DNA from: BS750m-G62 sp964577175
Lineage (GTDB): Bacteria > Planctomycetota > Phycisphaerae > FEN-1346
Assembly: GCA_964577175.1 (NCBI GenBank)
Contig: CAZNYC010000086.1
Coordinates: 1-17,918, forward strand
Reading direction: 5' to 3'
DNA: 17,918 nucleotides
Shown: one piece after another, positions 6,882-12,536 of the stretch
How the letters are laid out: each line of letters begins with the position of its first letter
Position numbering within the stretch: position 1 is the stretch's first letter
Made by a program: the position numbers and the translations under genes
The notes under the pieces: generated by a model
Database searches by the model: none
What the model was told of the DNA's origin: nothing
The model's input: the letters and a program-made list of their open reading frames with translations, nothing else

Positions 6882-7699
6882 GCCCCGGCCTCCTTCAGTT
6901 CGGCCGCCGCCATCTTCGCCAGGCGGCGGTTGATCAGCCCCGTCCGATGGACGTAGCCGGCCAGCAGGGCCTTGTCGCCGATGGCGTTGATGAGCCGCGG
7001 CGTGCCCTGGCTGAAGCGGTAGATCTCCTTGACGGCCCCGGCGTCGAAGCGCACGACGGGCGCGATGCCGTCGCCGTGGGCCACCCGGAGCCGGTGCTGG
7101 AGGTACCGCTCCGTCTCGCGCTTGCTCAACTGGCCGAGGTGGTACCGGACGGTGATCCGCTGCGCCAGTTGCCGCAGGTCGCGCTGGGCGAGGCGCTCTT
7201 TCAGTTCCGGCTGGCCCACGAGGACGATCTGGAGCAGTTTCTGCCGCTCGGTCTCCAGGTTCGAGAGCAGGCGGACCATCTCCAGGTTCCGGGTCGACAT
7301 GTCCTGGGCCTCGTCGATGATGAGGACGGCGTCGCGGCCCTCGCTGCTGGCGCGGAGGAGGAAACGGTTCAGGACGTTCAGGTAGTCGAGGCGGTCGGGC
7401 TGGTCGGCGGCGATGCCGAACTCGCTGATGACGGCCCGCAGCAGTTGGGTCTGCGTCAGGATGGGGTTCAGGATGAGAGCGGTGTGGAACCGGGGCTCGA
7501 GGCGGCCGAGCAGGCTCCGGCAAAGGGTGGTCTTGCCGGTGCCGACCTCGCCGGTCAGGCAGATGAAGCCTTTCCGCTGCCGGATGCCGTAGAGCAGGTG
7601 GTCGAGGGCCTCGCGGTGGTGGCCGGTGAGGAAGAGAAAGCGCGGGTCTGGCGTGATGTTGAAGGGTTCCTCTCGGAAACGGAAATAGTCCTTGTACAT
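6878..7699 (-). CDS. exeA: ExeA/GspA-type AAA ATPase
   Basis: The 273-residue protein opens with MYKDYFRFREEPFNITPDPRF, the standard beginning of ExeA-type ATPases. Walker A is GEVGTGKTT (50-58), Walker B is AVLIIDE (124-130) followed by AQDM, and GTPRLINAI near residue 245 is also family-typical. Members use ATP hydrolysis to help assemble the type II secretion secretin. Unlike E. coli-group GspA, this protein has no C-terminal membrane and peptidoglycan-binding part, so it is the short cytoplasmic form, which probably acts through the membrane-anchored GspB-like partner encoded next. GAGGGG precedes the ATG at 7699. The frame is open further upstream to 7945, but that part has no family similarity and contains repeat DNA. 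It could also serve type IV pilus functions. Confidence 0.9.
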   Translation of the reverse strand: MYKDYFRFREEPFNITPDPRFLFLTGHHREALDHLLYGIRQRKGFICLTGEVGTGKTTLCRSLLGRLEPRFHTALILNPILTQTQLLRAVISEFGIAADQPDRLDYLNVLNRFLLRASSEGRDAVLIIDEAQDMSTRNLEMVRLLSNLETERQKLLQIVLVGQPELKERLAQRDLRQLAQRITVRYHLGQLSKRETERYLQHRLRVAHGDGIAPVVRFDAGAVKEIYRFSQGTPRLINAIGDKALLAGYVHRTGLINRRLAKMAAAELKEAGA

Positions 7700-7855
7700 C
7701 CCGAAGTCCCCTCGCGTCTTCCCTGAAGCGGTCCGCGGCGTCGGGTAATACAGCCCCCTTCCGGCAGCGCGGCACGCTCTCCACGGATATGTTTCGGCAG
7801 ATGGGGGCGGAATCTTCATCGAAAGGGAGGGCGGCAGGGGCGCCCGGCACGTTCC

Positions 7856-7883
7856 GCGCGGCGGGTCTCCGCACCTGCTGTGC
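7856..7883 (+). repeat. Family-1 palindrome, copy 4, with G-U wobble pairs
   Basis: Arms GCGCGGCGGGT and ACCTGCTGTGC surround a CTCCGC loop. The three positions that differ from a perfect repeat all give G-T oppositions, which are G-U wobbles in plus-strand RNA, so all 11 pairs can form. A 28-nt stretch (7848-7875) is identical to 10144-10171 at copy 6. Confidence 0.75.
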
Positions 7884-7907
7884 CCCCCGCGCAAGACTCG
7901 AGCGCCC

Positions 7908-7936
7908 GTGCCACGGCCGGCCTTATCCGGCCGTGC
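7908..7936 (+). repeat. Family-2 palindrome, copy 1
   Basis: Arms CACGGCCGG and CCGGCCGTG, nine perfect pairs, surround CCTTAT minus overlap and are framed by GTGC on the left and C on the right. The element matches 17716-17744 (inverted) with only two differences in the loop. It also shares outer arms, but not inner arms, with 9528-9555. Confidence 0.75.
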
Positions 7937-8051
7937 AGGGAGCACGGCGCCCCTCTGCCCCTGCCGCGCTCCTCTTCTTCCCGCCCGGTAATTGCAGCAC
8001 GGTCACGCACGCGTGGCCATGCCACCCACGTTTTCGCCTGCCGCGGGCCTT

Positions 8052-8807
8052 CTACCCTTCACCGAGGACATAGCGGCGGAGGTTCAGGGCGTCGCGGACG
8101 GCGTGGCCTTCGGCGTCGTTGTTAAAGTAGGCATACACGTCCCGCCCGGCGGCGAGGTGCTTCTCGACGCGGCGCGCCGTGCCGCTCAGGGCCTGCGGCG
8201 AGTAGTTGCCGCCGTACGGCATCTCGTCGGCGGTGCCGTGGAACCGCAGGTAGACCCAGTCGGCGGTGACGCGGCGCGGGTGGCCCTCGAGCATGTCGTG
8301 AATCACGAGGGCGGCGTCGTGGCGGCGGAGCACCTCCCACGCCTCCGTGCGGAACCAGTCCGGGTCGCGGAACTCGACGGCCCAGCGGTGGTCGTCCGGG
8401 GCCACATCCAGGAAAGCGTCGAGGCGTTCGGGATTCGCGCCCCAGTTCGGCGGCAGTTGGACGAGGATGGGGCCCAGGGCGTCGCCGAGGCGGTCGGCCC
8501 GGTCCAGGAACCGCGCCACGTGGCCGTCCGGCCCGCCGGGATCCTTCAGCCGCTTCATGTGTGTGCCGTAGCGGCTGTACTTCAGGACGTACAGGAAGCC
8601 GTCGGGGGCCCGCTCGCGCCAATCGTCGAACGTCTCGGGCTTGGGCAGGTTATAGAAGGTGTTATTGATCTCGACTGTATTGAAGGTCTCGGCGTACGTT
8701 TCGAACCAGCGTTTCTTGGGGACGTCCTCGGGGTACAGGACGCCCTGCCAGTGGTCGTACTGGTAGCCGGACGTGCCGATGCGGAACGTGCCGGTCGTGG
8801 CAGCCAT
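8052..8807 (-). CDS. DUF72 family protein (YecE-like)
   Basis: The 251-residue protein has the full DUF72 pattern: IGTSGYQYDHW at the N-terminus, FNTVEINNTFYNLP near residue 45, VLKYSRYGTHMKRL near 95, ILVQLPPNW near 120, AVEFRDPDW near 145, DWVYLRFHG near 190 and DVYAYFNNDAEGHAV near 228. DUF72 proteins have a TIM-barrel fold and an unproven function; no reaction can be assigned. The ATG at 8807 has AAGGG nine bases upstream. It lies 46 nt after the stop of the DksA-like gene on the same strand, so the two are probably one transcript. Length is normal for the family. Confidence 0.93.
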   Translation of the reverse strand: MAATTGTFRIGTSGYQYDHWQGVLYPEDVPKKRWFETYAETFNTVEINNTFYNLPKPETFDDWRERAPDGFLYVLKYSRYGTHMKRLKDPGGPDGHVARFLDRADRLGDALGPILVQLPPNWGANPERLDAFLDVAPDDHRWAVEFRDPDWFRTEAWEVLRRHDAALVIHDMLEGHPRRVTADWVYLRFHGTADEMPYGGNYSPQALSGTARRVEKHLAAGRDVYAYFNNDAEGHAVRDALNLRRYVLGEG

Positions 8808-8853
8808 GCGGATTACCCTTCGTGGGTGTCGAACGGTCGGGTGCCGCCGGACC

Positions 8854-9276
8854 CTACGCCCACGGTTTGGGCGTCCGCCGCTGGCCGGGGCTCTCCTCCT
8901 CGGAGGCGGTGTGGTCGATGCAGGCGGTGGCCCACGGCTTGGCCCGCAGGCGGTCCATCCCGATGGTCTTACCGCACACCGTGCACGTGCCGAAGGTGCC
9001 GGCGTCGAACCGCTTGAGCGCCTCGTCGACCTGGAGGAGGCGGCTCTCGTGGTCCTCGATGAGTTTTTCCTGGAGTTCGCGGTCGAACGTTTCGGTGCCG
9101 GCGTCGGCCTGGTGCGTGGGCACGTCGGACGGGGCGGCGGCGGACTGCTCGGTGCGTTCGGCGAGTTCGGCCCGCAGGCGCTCGAGGTCCTCGTTCAGTT
9201 GCCGCCGCTTCTCGGCGAGGACGTCGCGGCACTCGTCTTTCTGGGCCTGGGTGAGACCGCTGGCATCGTCGGCCAT
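8854..9276 (-). CDS. DksA/TraR-type zinc finger protein (YteA-like)
   Basis: The 140-residue protein has a charged N-terminal helical region (about 10-90) and a C-terminal zinc finger. HQADAGTETFDRE (55-67) matches the conserved stretch of YteA-type relatives rather than the acidic coiled-coil tip of true DksA. The finger reads C98-x2-C101-x17-C119-x2-H122, so the usual fourth cysteine is a histidine. Family members bind RNA polymerase through the secondary channel, or are predicted to; the exact role of this subgroup is unknown. GAGGAG lies about eight bases before the chosen ATG at 9276. The frame is open further upstream to 9411, without family similarity. It is first in a likely two-gene unit with DUF72 and is divergent from dtd. 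Confidence 0.88.
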   Translation of the reverse strand: MADDASGLTQAQKDECRDVLAEKRRQLNEDLERLRAELAERTEQSAAAPSDVPTHQADAGTETFDRELQEKLIEDHESRLLQVDEALKRFDAGTFGTCTVCGKTIGMDRLRAKPWATACIDHTASEEESPGQRRTPKPWA

Positions 9277-9487
9277 GGTGCGTCTCCTCTTCGGTGCGCT
9301 GCCGCATGCATCGACCGCGCCGACAGGGCATCTCCCGGATTGGCATCCAGGAGAGGGCGCGGCACGCCGGGTGGTTCCCATGTACGAGTCTAAGCGAGCG
9401 GCGGGGGGCAATGGGGCGAAAAAACGAATATCCTGTGCGCCGGCCGCCGCGGGCCGTAGAGTGCACGTTGCTGCGATTCACCCATTT

Positions 9488-9517
9488 GGCGCGGTGGGTC
9501 TCCGTACCCACCGCGCC
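9488..9517 (+). repeat. Family-1 palindrome, copy 5 (perfect 12-bp arms)
   Basis: Arms GGCGCGGTGGGT and ACCCACCGCGCC are exact inverted repeats around CTCCGT. This is the most regular copy in the window and defines the family: GC-rich arms of 7-12 bp and a 6-nt loop beginning CTCC. Confidence 0.85.
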
Positions 9518-9527
9518 GAACGCGCCG

Positions 9528-9555
9528 GTGCCACGGATTGCTTGTCAATCCGTGC
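9528..9555 (+). repeat. Family-2 palindrome, copy 2
   Basis: Arms CACGGATTG and CAATCCGTG pair perfectly over nine bases around CTTGT. The outer GTGCCACGG and CCGTGC match family-2 copy 1, while the inner four pairs are entirely different (ATTG/CAAT against CCGG/CCGG). Pairing is therefore preserved despite sequence change. Confidence 0.75.
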
Positions 9556-9665
9556 TCTCCCGGCCGGGCCACACACAGGCGTTCTTCCGCGGCGCGCCGC
9601 GGCCTACGCGCTCCCGGCCCGCCGCGCACGCGTTGGCGCTGGAGTGTTAACCACAGGGAGGAGCC

Positions 9666-10103
9666 ATGAAAGCCGTCATTCAGCGCGTGAGCCGGGCGAG
9701 CGTGACCGTCGAGGGCGAGGTCGTCGGGGCGGTCGACCGCGGCCTGCTCGTGCTGCTGGGCGTCGCACGCGGCGACACAGACGACACCGCCCATGCCCTG
9801 GCCGGCAAGATCGTCCGGATGCGGATCTTCAACGACGAGGCCGGCAAGATGAACCTGTCGGTCCGCGACGTGGGGGGCGGCGTGCTGGCGGTCAGCCAGT
9901 TCACGCTGCTGGCCGACACGCGCAAAGGGAACCGGCCGAGTTTCATCGGCGCCGCCCCGCCCGAGGAGGCCGAACGCCTCTACGAGGTCTTCTCAGACGC
10001 CGTCGCCGCCGAGGGCGTGCCCGTCGAGAAAGGCGTCTTCGGCGCGATGATGGACGTGGACCTCGTCAACGACGGACCCGTGACCGTTGTCATGGAGATG
10101 TGA
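9666..10103 (+). CDS. dtd: D-aminoacyl-tRNA deacylase
   Basis: The 145-residue protein is a full-length Dtd. It hydrolyses D-amino acids from mischarged tRNA and so protects translation in the cytoplasm. It starts MKAVIQRVSRASVTVEG and carries both signature motifs: SQFTL (77-81), whose Thr lies in the active site, and NDGPVT (135-140), the cross-subunit GPVT motif of the dimer. AGGGAGGAG lies directly upstream of the ATG. The gene stands alone and converges with the Ycf46-like gene 102 nt away. Nothing is unusual in length or residues. Confidence 0.97.
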   Translation: MKAVIQRVSRASVTVEGEVVGAVDRGLLVLLGVARGDTDDTAHALAGKIVRMRIFNDEAGKMNLSVRDVGGGVLAVSQFTLLADTRKGNRPSFIGAAPPEEAERLYEVFSDAVAAEGVPVEKGVFGAMMDVDLVNDGPVTVVMEM

Positions 10104-10151
10104 GGTCGAGCCGGCGGCGCGCTCCGACGACGCGTCCGGCGAACACGTTCC

Positions 10152-10175
10152 GCGCGGCGGGTCTCCGCACCCGCC
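10152..10175 (+). repeat. Family-1 palindrome, copy 6
   Basis: GGCGGGT and ACCCGCC pair over 7 bp around CTCCGC, between the convergent 3' ends of dtd and the Ycf46-like gene. It shares a 28-nt identical stretch (10144-10171) with copy 4, so sequence upstream of the arms is part of the repeated unit. Confidence 0.75.
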
Positions 10176-10205
10176 CCGGCGTCACTCACCCGCCGTGCCC
10201 GGCGA

Positions 10206-11705
10206 TCAGTTCGCCCGGGTCACGCGGTCGCGGGCCCAGTCGCGGAGCCACTGGACGTATTCGGCCCGCGTCTTCGAAAGCGGCCGGGTGCGCGACGCCT
10301 CCGCCACGAGGTGCCGCATCGTCACCTCGCCACCCTCCGCGAAGGCGGCGTGCAGGGCCGAGAGGACGACCTGTTCGATCTCCGCCCCGCTGAAGCCGGG
10401 CGTGGCCTCGGCCAGGGCGTCGAGGTCGAAGTCTTCCAGGCGGGCGTGGCGGCGATCGAGATGGATGCGGAAGATCTCCGCCCGCGTGGCGGCGTCCGGC
10501 AGGTCCACGAAGAAGATCTCGTCGAACCGCCCCTTGCGGAGGAACTCCGGCGGCAGTTTCGTCACGTCGTTGGCGGTGGCGACGACGAACACGTCGCCCT
10601 TGCGTTCCTGCATCCACGAGAGGAAGTGGCCGAGCACCCGGGTCGAGACGCCGCCGTCCTCCTGCCCTTGCGTAAACGCCTTCTCGATCTCGTCGATCCA
10701 CAGGACGACCGGGGCGACCTTCTCGGCCACCGCCGTGGCGCGGCGGAAGTTGCTCTCCGTCTCGCCGATGTACTTGTTGTACAGCCCTGCCGGGTCCAGC
10801 CGCAGCAGCGGCAGTTGCCACTCCGTCGCCACCGCCTTCGAGCACAGGCTCTTGCCCGTGCCCGGAATGCCCAGCAGCAGGATGCCCTTGGGGAACGAGA
10901 GGCCGTACGCCTCCGCCTTATCGGGGTTGCCCATCATGGCCTTGCGTTTGGCGAGCCAGTCCTTCAGGGCCGCCAGGTCGGCCACGTCGGTCATGGCCTC
11001 CTCGGCGGGGGTATACTGGAGGAGCCCCTCGCGCTGGACGATGGCCTTCTTCGCCTCGAACACCTTCTGGATATCGTCGGCGGTCAGCATGCCGTCCTCG
11101 ACGAGGGCCTTGGTGAGGACCTTCTCGGCCTCCATGCGGGTGAGGCCCTTCAGACTGTCGAGCAGGCGCTCCAGGTCCGAGCGGTGCAGATGCGTGGCCA
11201 CGGACATGCGTTTCGAGACGTCGCGGTACACGTCGAGGAGGAGTTGCTTGAACTCCTCGCGGTCGGGCGGCGGCAGGGCGAGGCTGGCGGCCTGGGCCTC
11301 GGCCCCGGCCGGGAGCTCCATCTGCATGCCGGTCAGGACGACCGCGCTTTCGCATTCCGAGAGTTTCCGCGCCACGGTCGTCAGGCCGGCCCGGACGGCC
11401 GTGTTGCCCAGCAGGTCCGCTGCCCCCTGGACGTGAAAGAGGCCCGGCGACTGCGTCGCGTCGATGTGCGCCAGCGCCCCCGCCAGCCGCTGCGTGCCGT
11501 ACACGAAGTTCTCGCTGCCCGGCCGGTGCAGGCCCTTGCCCGGCTGCCATCGGAAGAAGTTCAAACCCAGCCGGTCGGCCACGTGCGCGAGCAGCGTCTC
11601 GACGCGGGCCTCCTCCACCGTCTCGACGACGATGATGGCGTAGTGCGACTTGATGAGGAGTTCGATCTCGCGCGTGAAGTCCGCGTGCAACCCCGCGTCC
11701 GGCAT
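10206..11705 (-). CDS. ycf46: Ycf46-like AAA+ ATPase
   Basis: The 499-residue protein matches the Ycf46 family of cyanobacteria and algal plastids from end to end. A non-ATPase N-terminal half (about 1-235) includes GLTRMEAEKVLTKALVEDG (188-206) and GLLQYTP (227-233). One AAA+ module follows, with GIPGTGKS (279-286) as Walker A, VVLWIDEIEK (333-342) as Walker B, VATAND (375-380) as sensor 1, and LRKGRFDEIFFVDLP (389-403) with the expected arginine finger. No membrane segment is visible, so it is cytoplasmic. In cyanobacteria a Ycf46 homologue has been linked to inorganic carbon use; its substrate is not established. GAGGGGG precedes the ATG. The gene lies 168 nt downstream of a carbonic-anhydrase-like gene on the same strand. 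Confidence 0.9.
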   Translation of the reverse strand: MPDAGLHADFTREIELLIKSHYAIIVVETVEEARVETLLAHVADRLGLNFFRWQPGKGLHRPGSENFVYGTQRLAGALAHIDATQSPGLFHVQGAADLLGNTAVRAGLTTVARKLSECESAVVLTGMQMELPAGAEAQAASLALPPPDREEFKQLLLDVYRDVSKRMSVATHLHRSDLERLLDSLKGLTRMEAEKVLTKALVEDGMLTADDIQKVFEAKKAIVQREGLLQYTPAEEAMTDVADLAALKDWLAKRKAMMGNPDKAEAYGLSFPKGILLLGIPGTGKSLCSKAVATEWQLPLLRLDPAGLYNKYIGETESNFRRATAVAEKVAPVVLWIDEIEKAFTQGQEDGGVSTRVLGHFLSWMQERKGDVFVVATANDVTKLPPEFLRKGRFDEIFFVDLPDAATRAEIFRIHLDRRHARLEDFDLDALAEATPGFSGAEIEQVVLSALHAAFAEGGEVTMRHLVAEASRTRPLSKTRAEYVQWLRDWARDRVTRAN

Positions 11706-11730
11706 GGCGTGCCCCCTCGTCCTGGCGTCT

Positions 11731-11881
11731 CCGGTTGACGCCTTCCTTCATACCGGCAACGCCTCCCGGCCGCAAGAAGATATGCCACGGATGGACGCGC
11801 GATCGATGCCGGCTCGTCCCCTCCACTCGCTGACGCTCACGGGTGGCACATGGAGACGATGCGCGGCCGGGCGTCAACCGG
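11731..11881. repeat. 12-bp perfect inverted repeat flanking 127 nt
   Basis: CCGGTTGACGCC (11731-11742) and GGCGTCAACCGG (11870-11881) are exact inverted copies. They bracket most of the gap between the carbonic-anhydrase-like gene and the Ycf46-like gene, and the right copy overlaps the stop codon of the former. No target-site duplication is evident, so a mobile element is not demonstrated. A long-range hairpin in the shared transcript is also possible. Confidence 0.45.
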
Positions 11882-12266
11882 TTTCGGCGGCCACCTCGTG
11901 GACTGTCCAGTCGCCGTCCACCCACAAGCCGACGACCTCGCACGCGGGGAAATGATGTTTGAGAAAAGCGACGGCGCGGCGGACCTGCGCCCGGTGCGCG
12001 TCGTCGTCGACGGGGTTGCCGGCACAGTCCACGTGGCCGACGACGGCGATGGATCGCGACCCGTGCTCCTCGGTCGAGATCCTTACCTTCTCGAGGGCCG
12101 CGACCGTTTCGGGCGCGTCCGGCGCATCGGCCAGGAACCGCACGAGGCCCGCCTCGGTGATCGTGTCGACGCAATCCACTGCGAACCGGCGGACGAGGTA
12201 CTCCCCGACCGGCCGCTGCACCCGGCCGTCCATGCAGTTCAGGACCGTGGCGAACGTCGTGGGCAT
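11874..12266 (-). CDS. Small beta-carbonic-anhydrase-like protein
   Basis: The 130-residue cytoplasmic protein has the metal site of beta carbonic anhydrases in compact form. CMDGR at 11-15 gives a Cys ligand and the Asp-Arg pair, and GHVDCAG at 77-83 gives His78 and Cys81. Usual beta enzymes are at least 40 residues longer. Small proteins with NCMDGR and GHxDCAGNP form a separate branch whose activity is, to my knowledge, not well tested. CO2/bicarbonate interconversion is therefore an inference from the metal site. The ATG at 12266 is preceded by GAGG. A longer in-frame reading back to 12398 would run through the tRNA gene and is rejected. The gene lies 89 nt downstream of tRNA-Pro, with which it may share a transcript, and upstream of the Ycf46-like gene. 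Confidence 0.8.
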   Translation of the reverse strand: MPTTFATVLNCMDGRVQRPVGEYLVRRFAVDCVDTITEAGLVRFLADAPDAPETVAALEKVRISTEEHGSRSIAVVGHVDCAGNPVDDDAHRAQVRRAVAFLKHHFPACEVVGLWVDGDWTVHEVAAETG

Positions 12267-12300
12267 GATGCACCCTCGTACCGGTTTCGTGAAGTGCTGG

Positions 12301-12324
12301 GCGGCGGGCACCCGCACCCGCCGC
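12301..12324. repeat. Hairpin between tRNA-Pro and the carbonic-anhydrase-like gene
   Basis: Arms GCGGCGGG and CCCGCCGC pair over 8 bp around an 8-nt loop. The arms match family 1 but the loop lacks CTCC, so membership is uncertain. It lies 31 nt beyond the tRNA 3' end and could help end or process the tRNA transcript. There is no T-run. Confidence 0.5.
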
Positions 12325-12354
12325 GTCGATGCTGCGCGTGGCGTTGTCATAACG

Positions 12355-12432
12355 TGGTCGGGGCGGCGGGATTCGAACCCGCGACCTCGTGCTCCCAAAG
12401 CACGCGCGCTCGCCAGGCTGCGCTACGCCCCG
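12355..12432 (-). tRNA. tRNA-Pro (anticodon TGG)
   Basis: On the minus strand a complete cloverleaf can be folded. The 7-bp acceptor stem is CGGGGCG with CGCCCCG. The D stem is GCGC/GCGC with a 10-nt loop, and the anticodon stem is CGTGC/GCACG with loop TTTGGGA, which places TGG at positions 34-36. The T arm is GCGGG-TTCGAAT-CCCGC. The discriminator is A and the CCA end is encoded in the DNA (12355-12357). It decodes proline CCN codons. A promoter lies at 12452-12480, which gives a leader of about 13 nt. Confidence 0.97.
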
Positions 12433-12451
12433 ACAGGGCCGGCTCGCCTTC

Positions 12452-12480
12452 CTTATACGCCGCAGGGCGGGGGCTTGCAA
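12452..12480 (-). promoter_or_regulatory. Sigma70-like promoter of tRNA-Pro
   Basis: On the minus strand TTGCAA (12475-12480), a 17-nt spacer, and TATAAG (12452-12457). The predicted start near 12445 is about 13 nt before the mature tRNA end. The spacer overlaps the left arm of the inverted repeat at 12465-12476. Confidence 0.7.
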
Positions 12481-12513
12481 GGCGATTCATCCTCCTGCTT
12501 GAAGCCCCCGCCC
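12465..12513. repeat. 12-bp inverted repeat in the tRNA/radical SAM divergent region
   Basis: GGGCGGGGGCTT (12465-12476) and AAGCCCCCGCCC (12502-12513) are exact inverted copies separated by 25 nt. The left arm covers the tRNA promoter spacer and part of its -35 box. The right arm overlaps the -35 box and spacer of the radical SAM promoter. A protein bound here could affect both promoters. Confidence 0.6.
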
Positions 12514-12527
12514 GGACCGTGTACGAT
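12499..12527 (+). promoter_or_regulatory. Sigma70-like promoter of the radical SAM gene
   Basis: TTGAAG (12499-12504), a 17-nt spacer, then TACGAT (12522-12527). Transcription should begin around 12533-12537, practically at the ATG at 12537. This fits the absence of any ribosome-binding sequence there and suggests a leaderless mRNA. Confidence 0.6.
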
Positions 12528-12536
12528 GACCCGCCT

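Larger units (their letters stand above)
7700..8051. other. Intergenic region with a palindrome cluster
   Basis: This lies between the stop of the DUF72 gene and the start of the exeA-like gene, both on the minus strand. It holds a family-1 palindrome (7856-7883), a family-2 palindrome (7908-7936), and a third small hairpin CCGTGC-AGGGA-GCACGG (7931-7947) that shares bases with the family-2 element. No promoter for exeA could be picked out with confidence. No coding frame looks real. Confidence 0.55.
9277..9665. other. Divergent intergenic region between the dksA-like gene and dtd
   Basis: This region must carry the promoters of both flanking genes, but no convincing -35/-10 pair was found for either. 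The part at 9375-9440 is less GC-rich. It contains the best family-1 palindrome (9488-9517), followed 10 nt later by a family-2 palindrome (9528-9555) and the partial element CTCCCGGCCGGGCCACA. The lack of any converging 3' end here argues against a pure terminator role for the palindromes. Confidence 0.55.

Noticed and set aside
7700..7945. N-terminal extension of the ExeA-like ATPase
   Set aside because: Family members begin exactly at the MYKDYF-type sequence, and the extension runs through palindromic repeats.
10311..11738. 475-residue plus-strand frame opposite the Ycf46-like gene
   Set aside because: Shadow of a gene with all AAA+ motifs on the minus strand.
12301..12324. Intrinsic terminator for tRNA-Pro
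   Set aside because: The hairpin has no following T-run, so it was listed only as a repeat or possible processing signal.
12267..12398. N-terminal extension of the carbonic-anhydrase-like protein
   Set aside because: It would translate part of tRNA-Pro. The ATG at 12266 has a ribosome site and starts just before the conserved NCMDGR.
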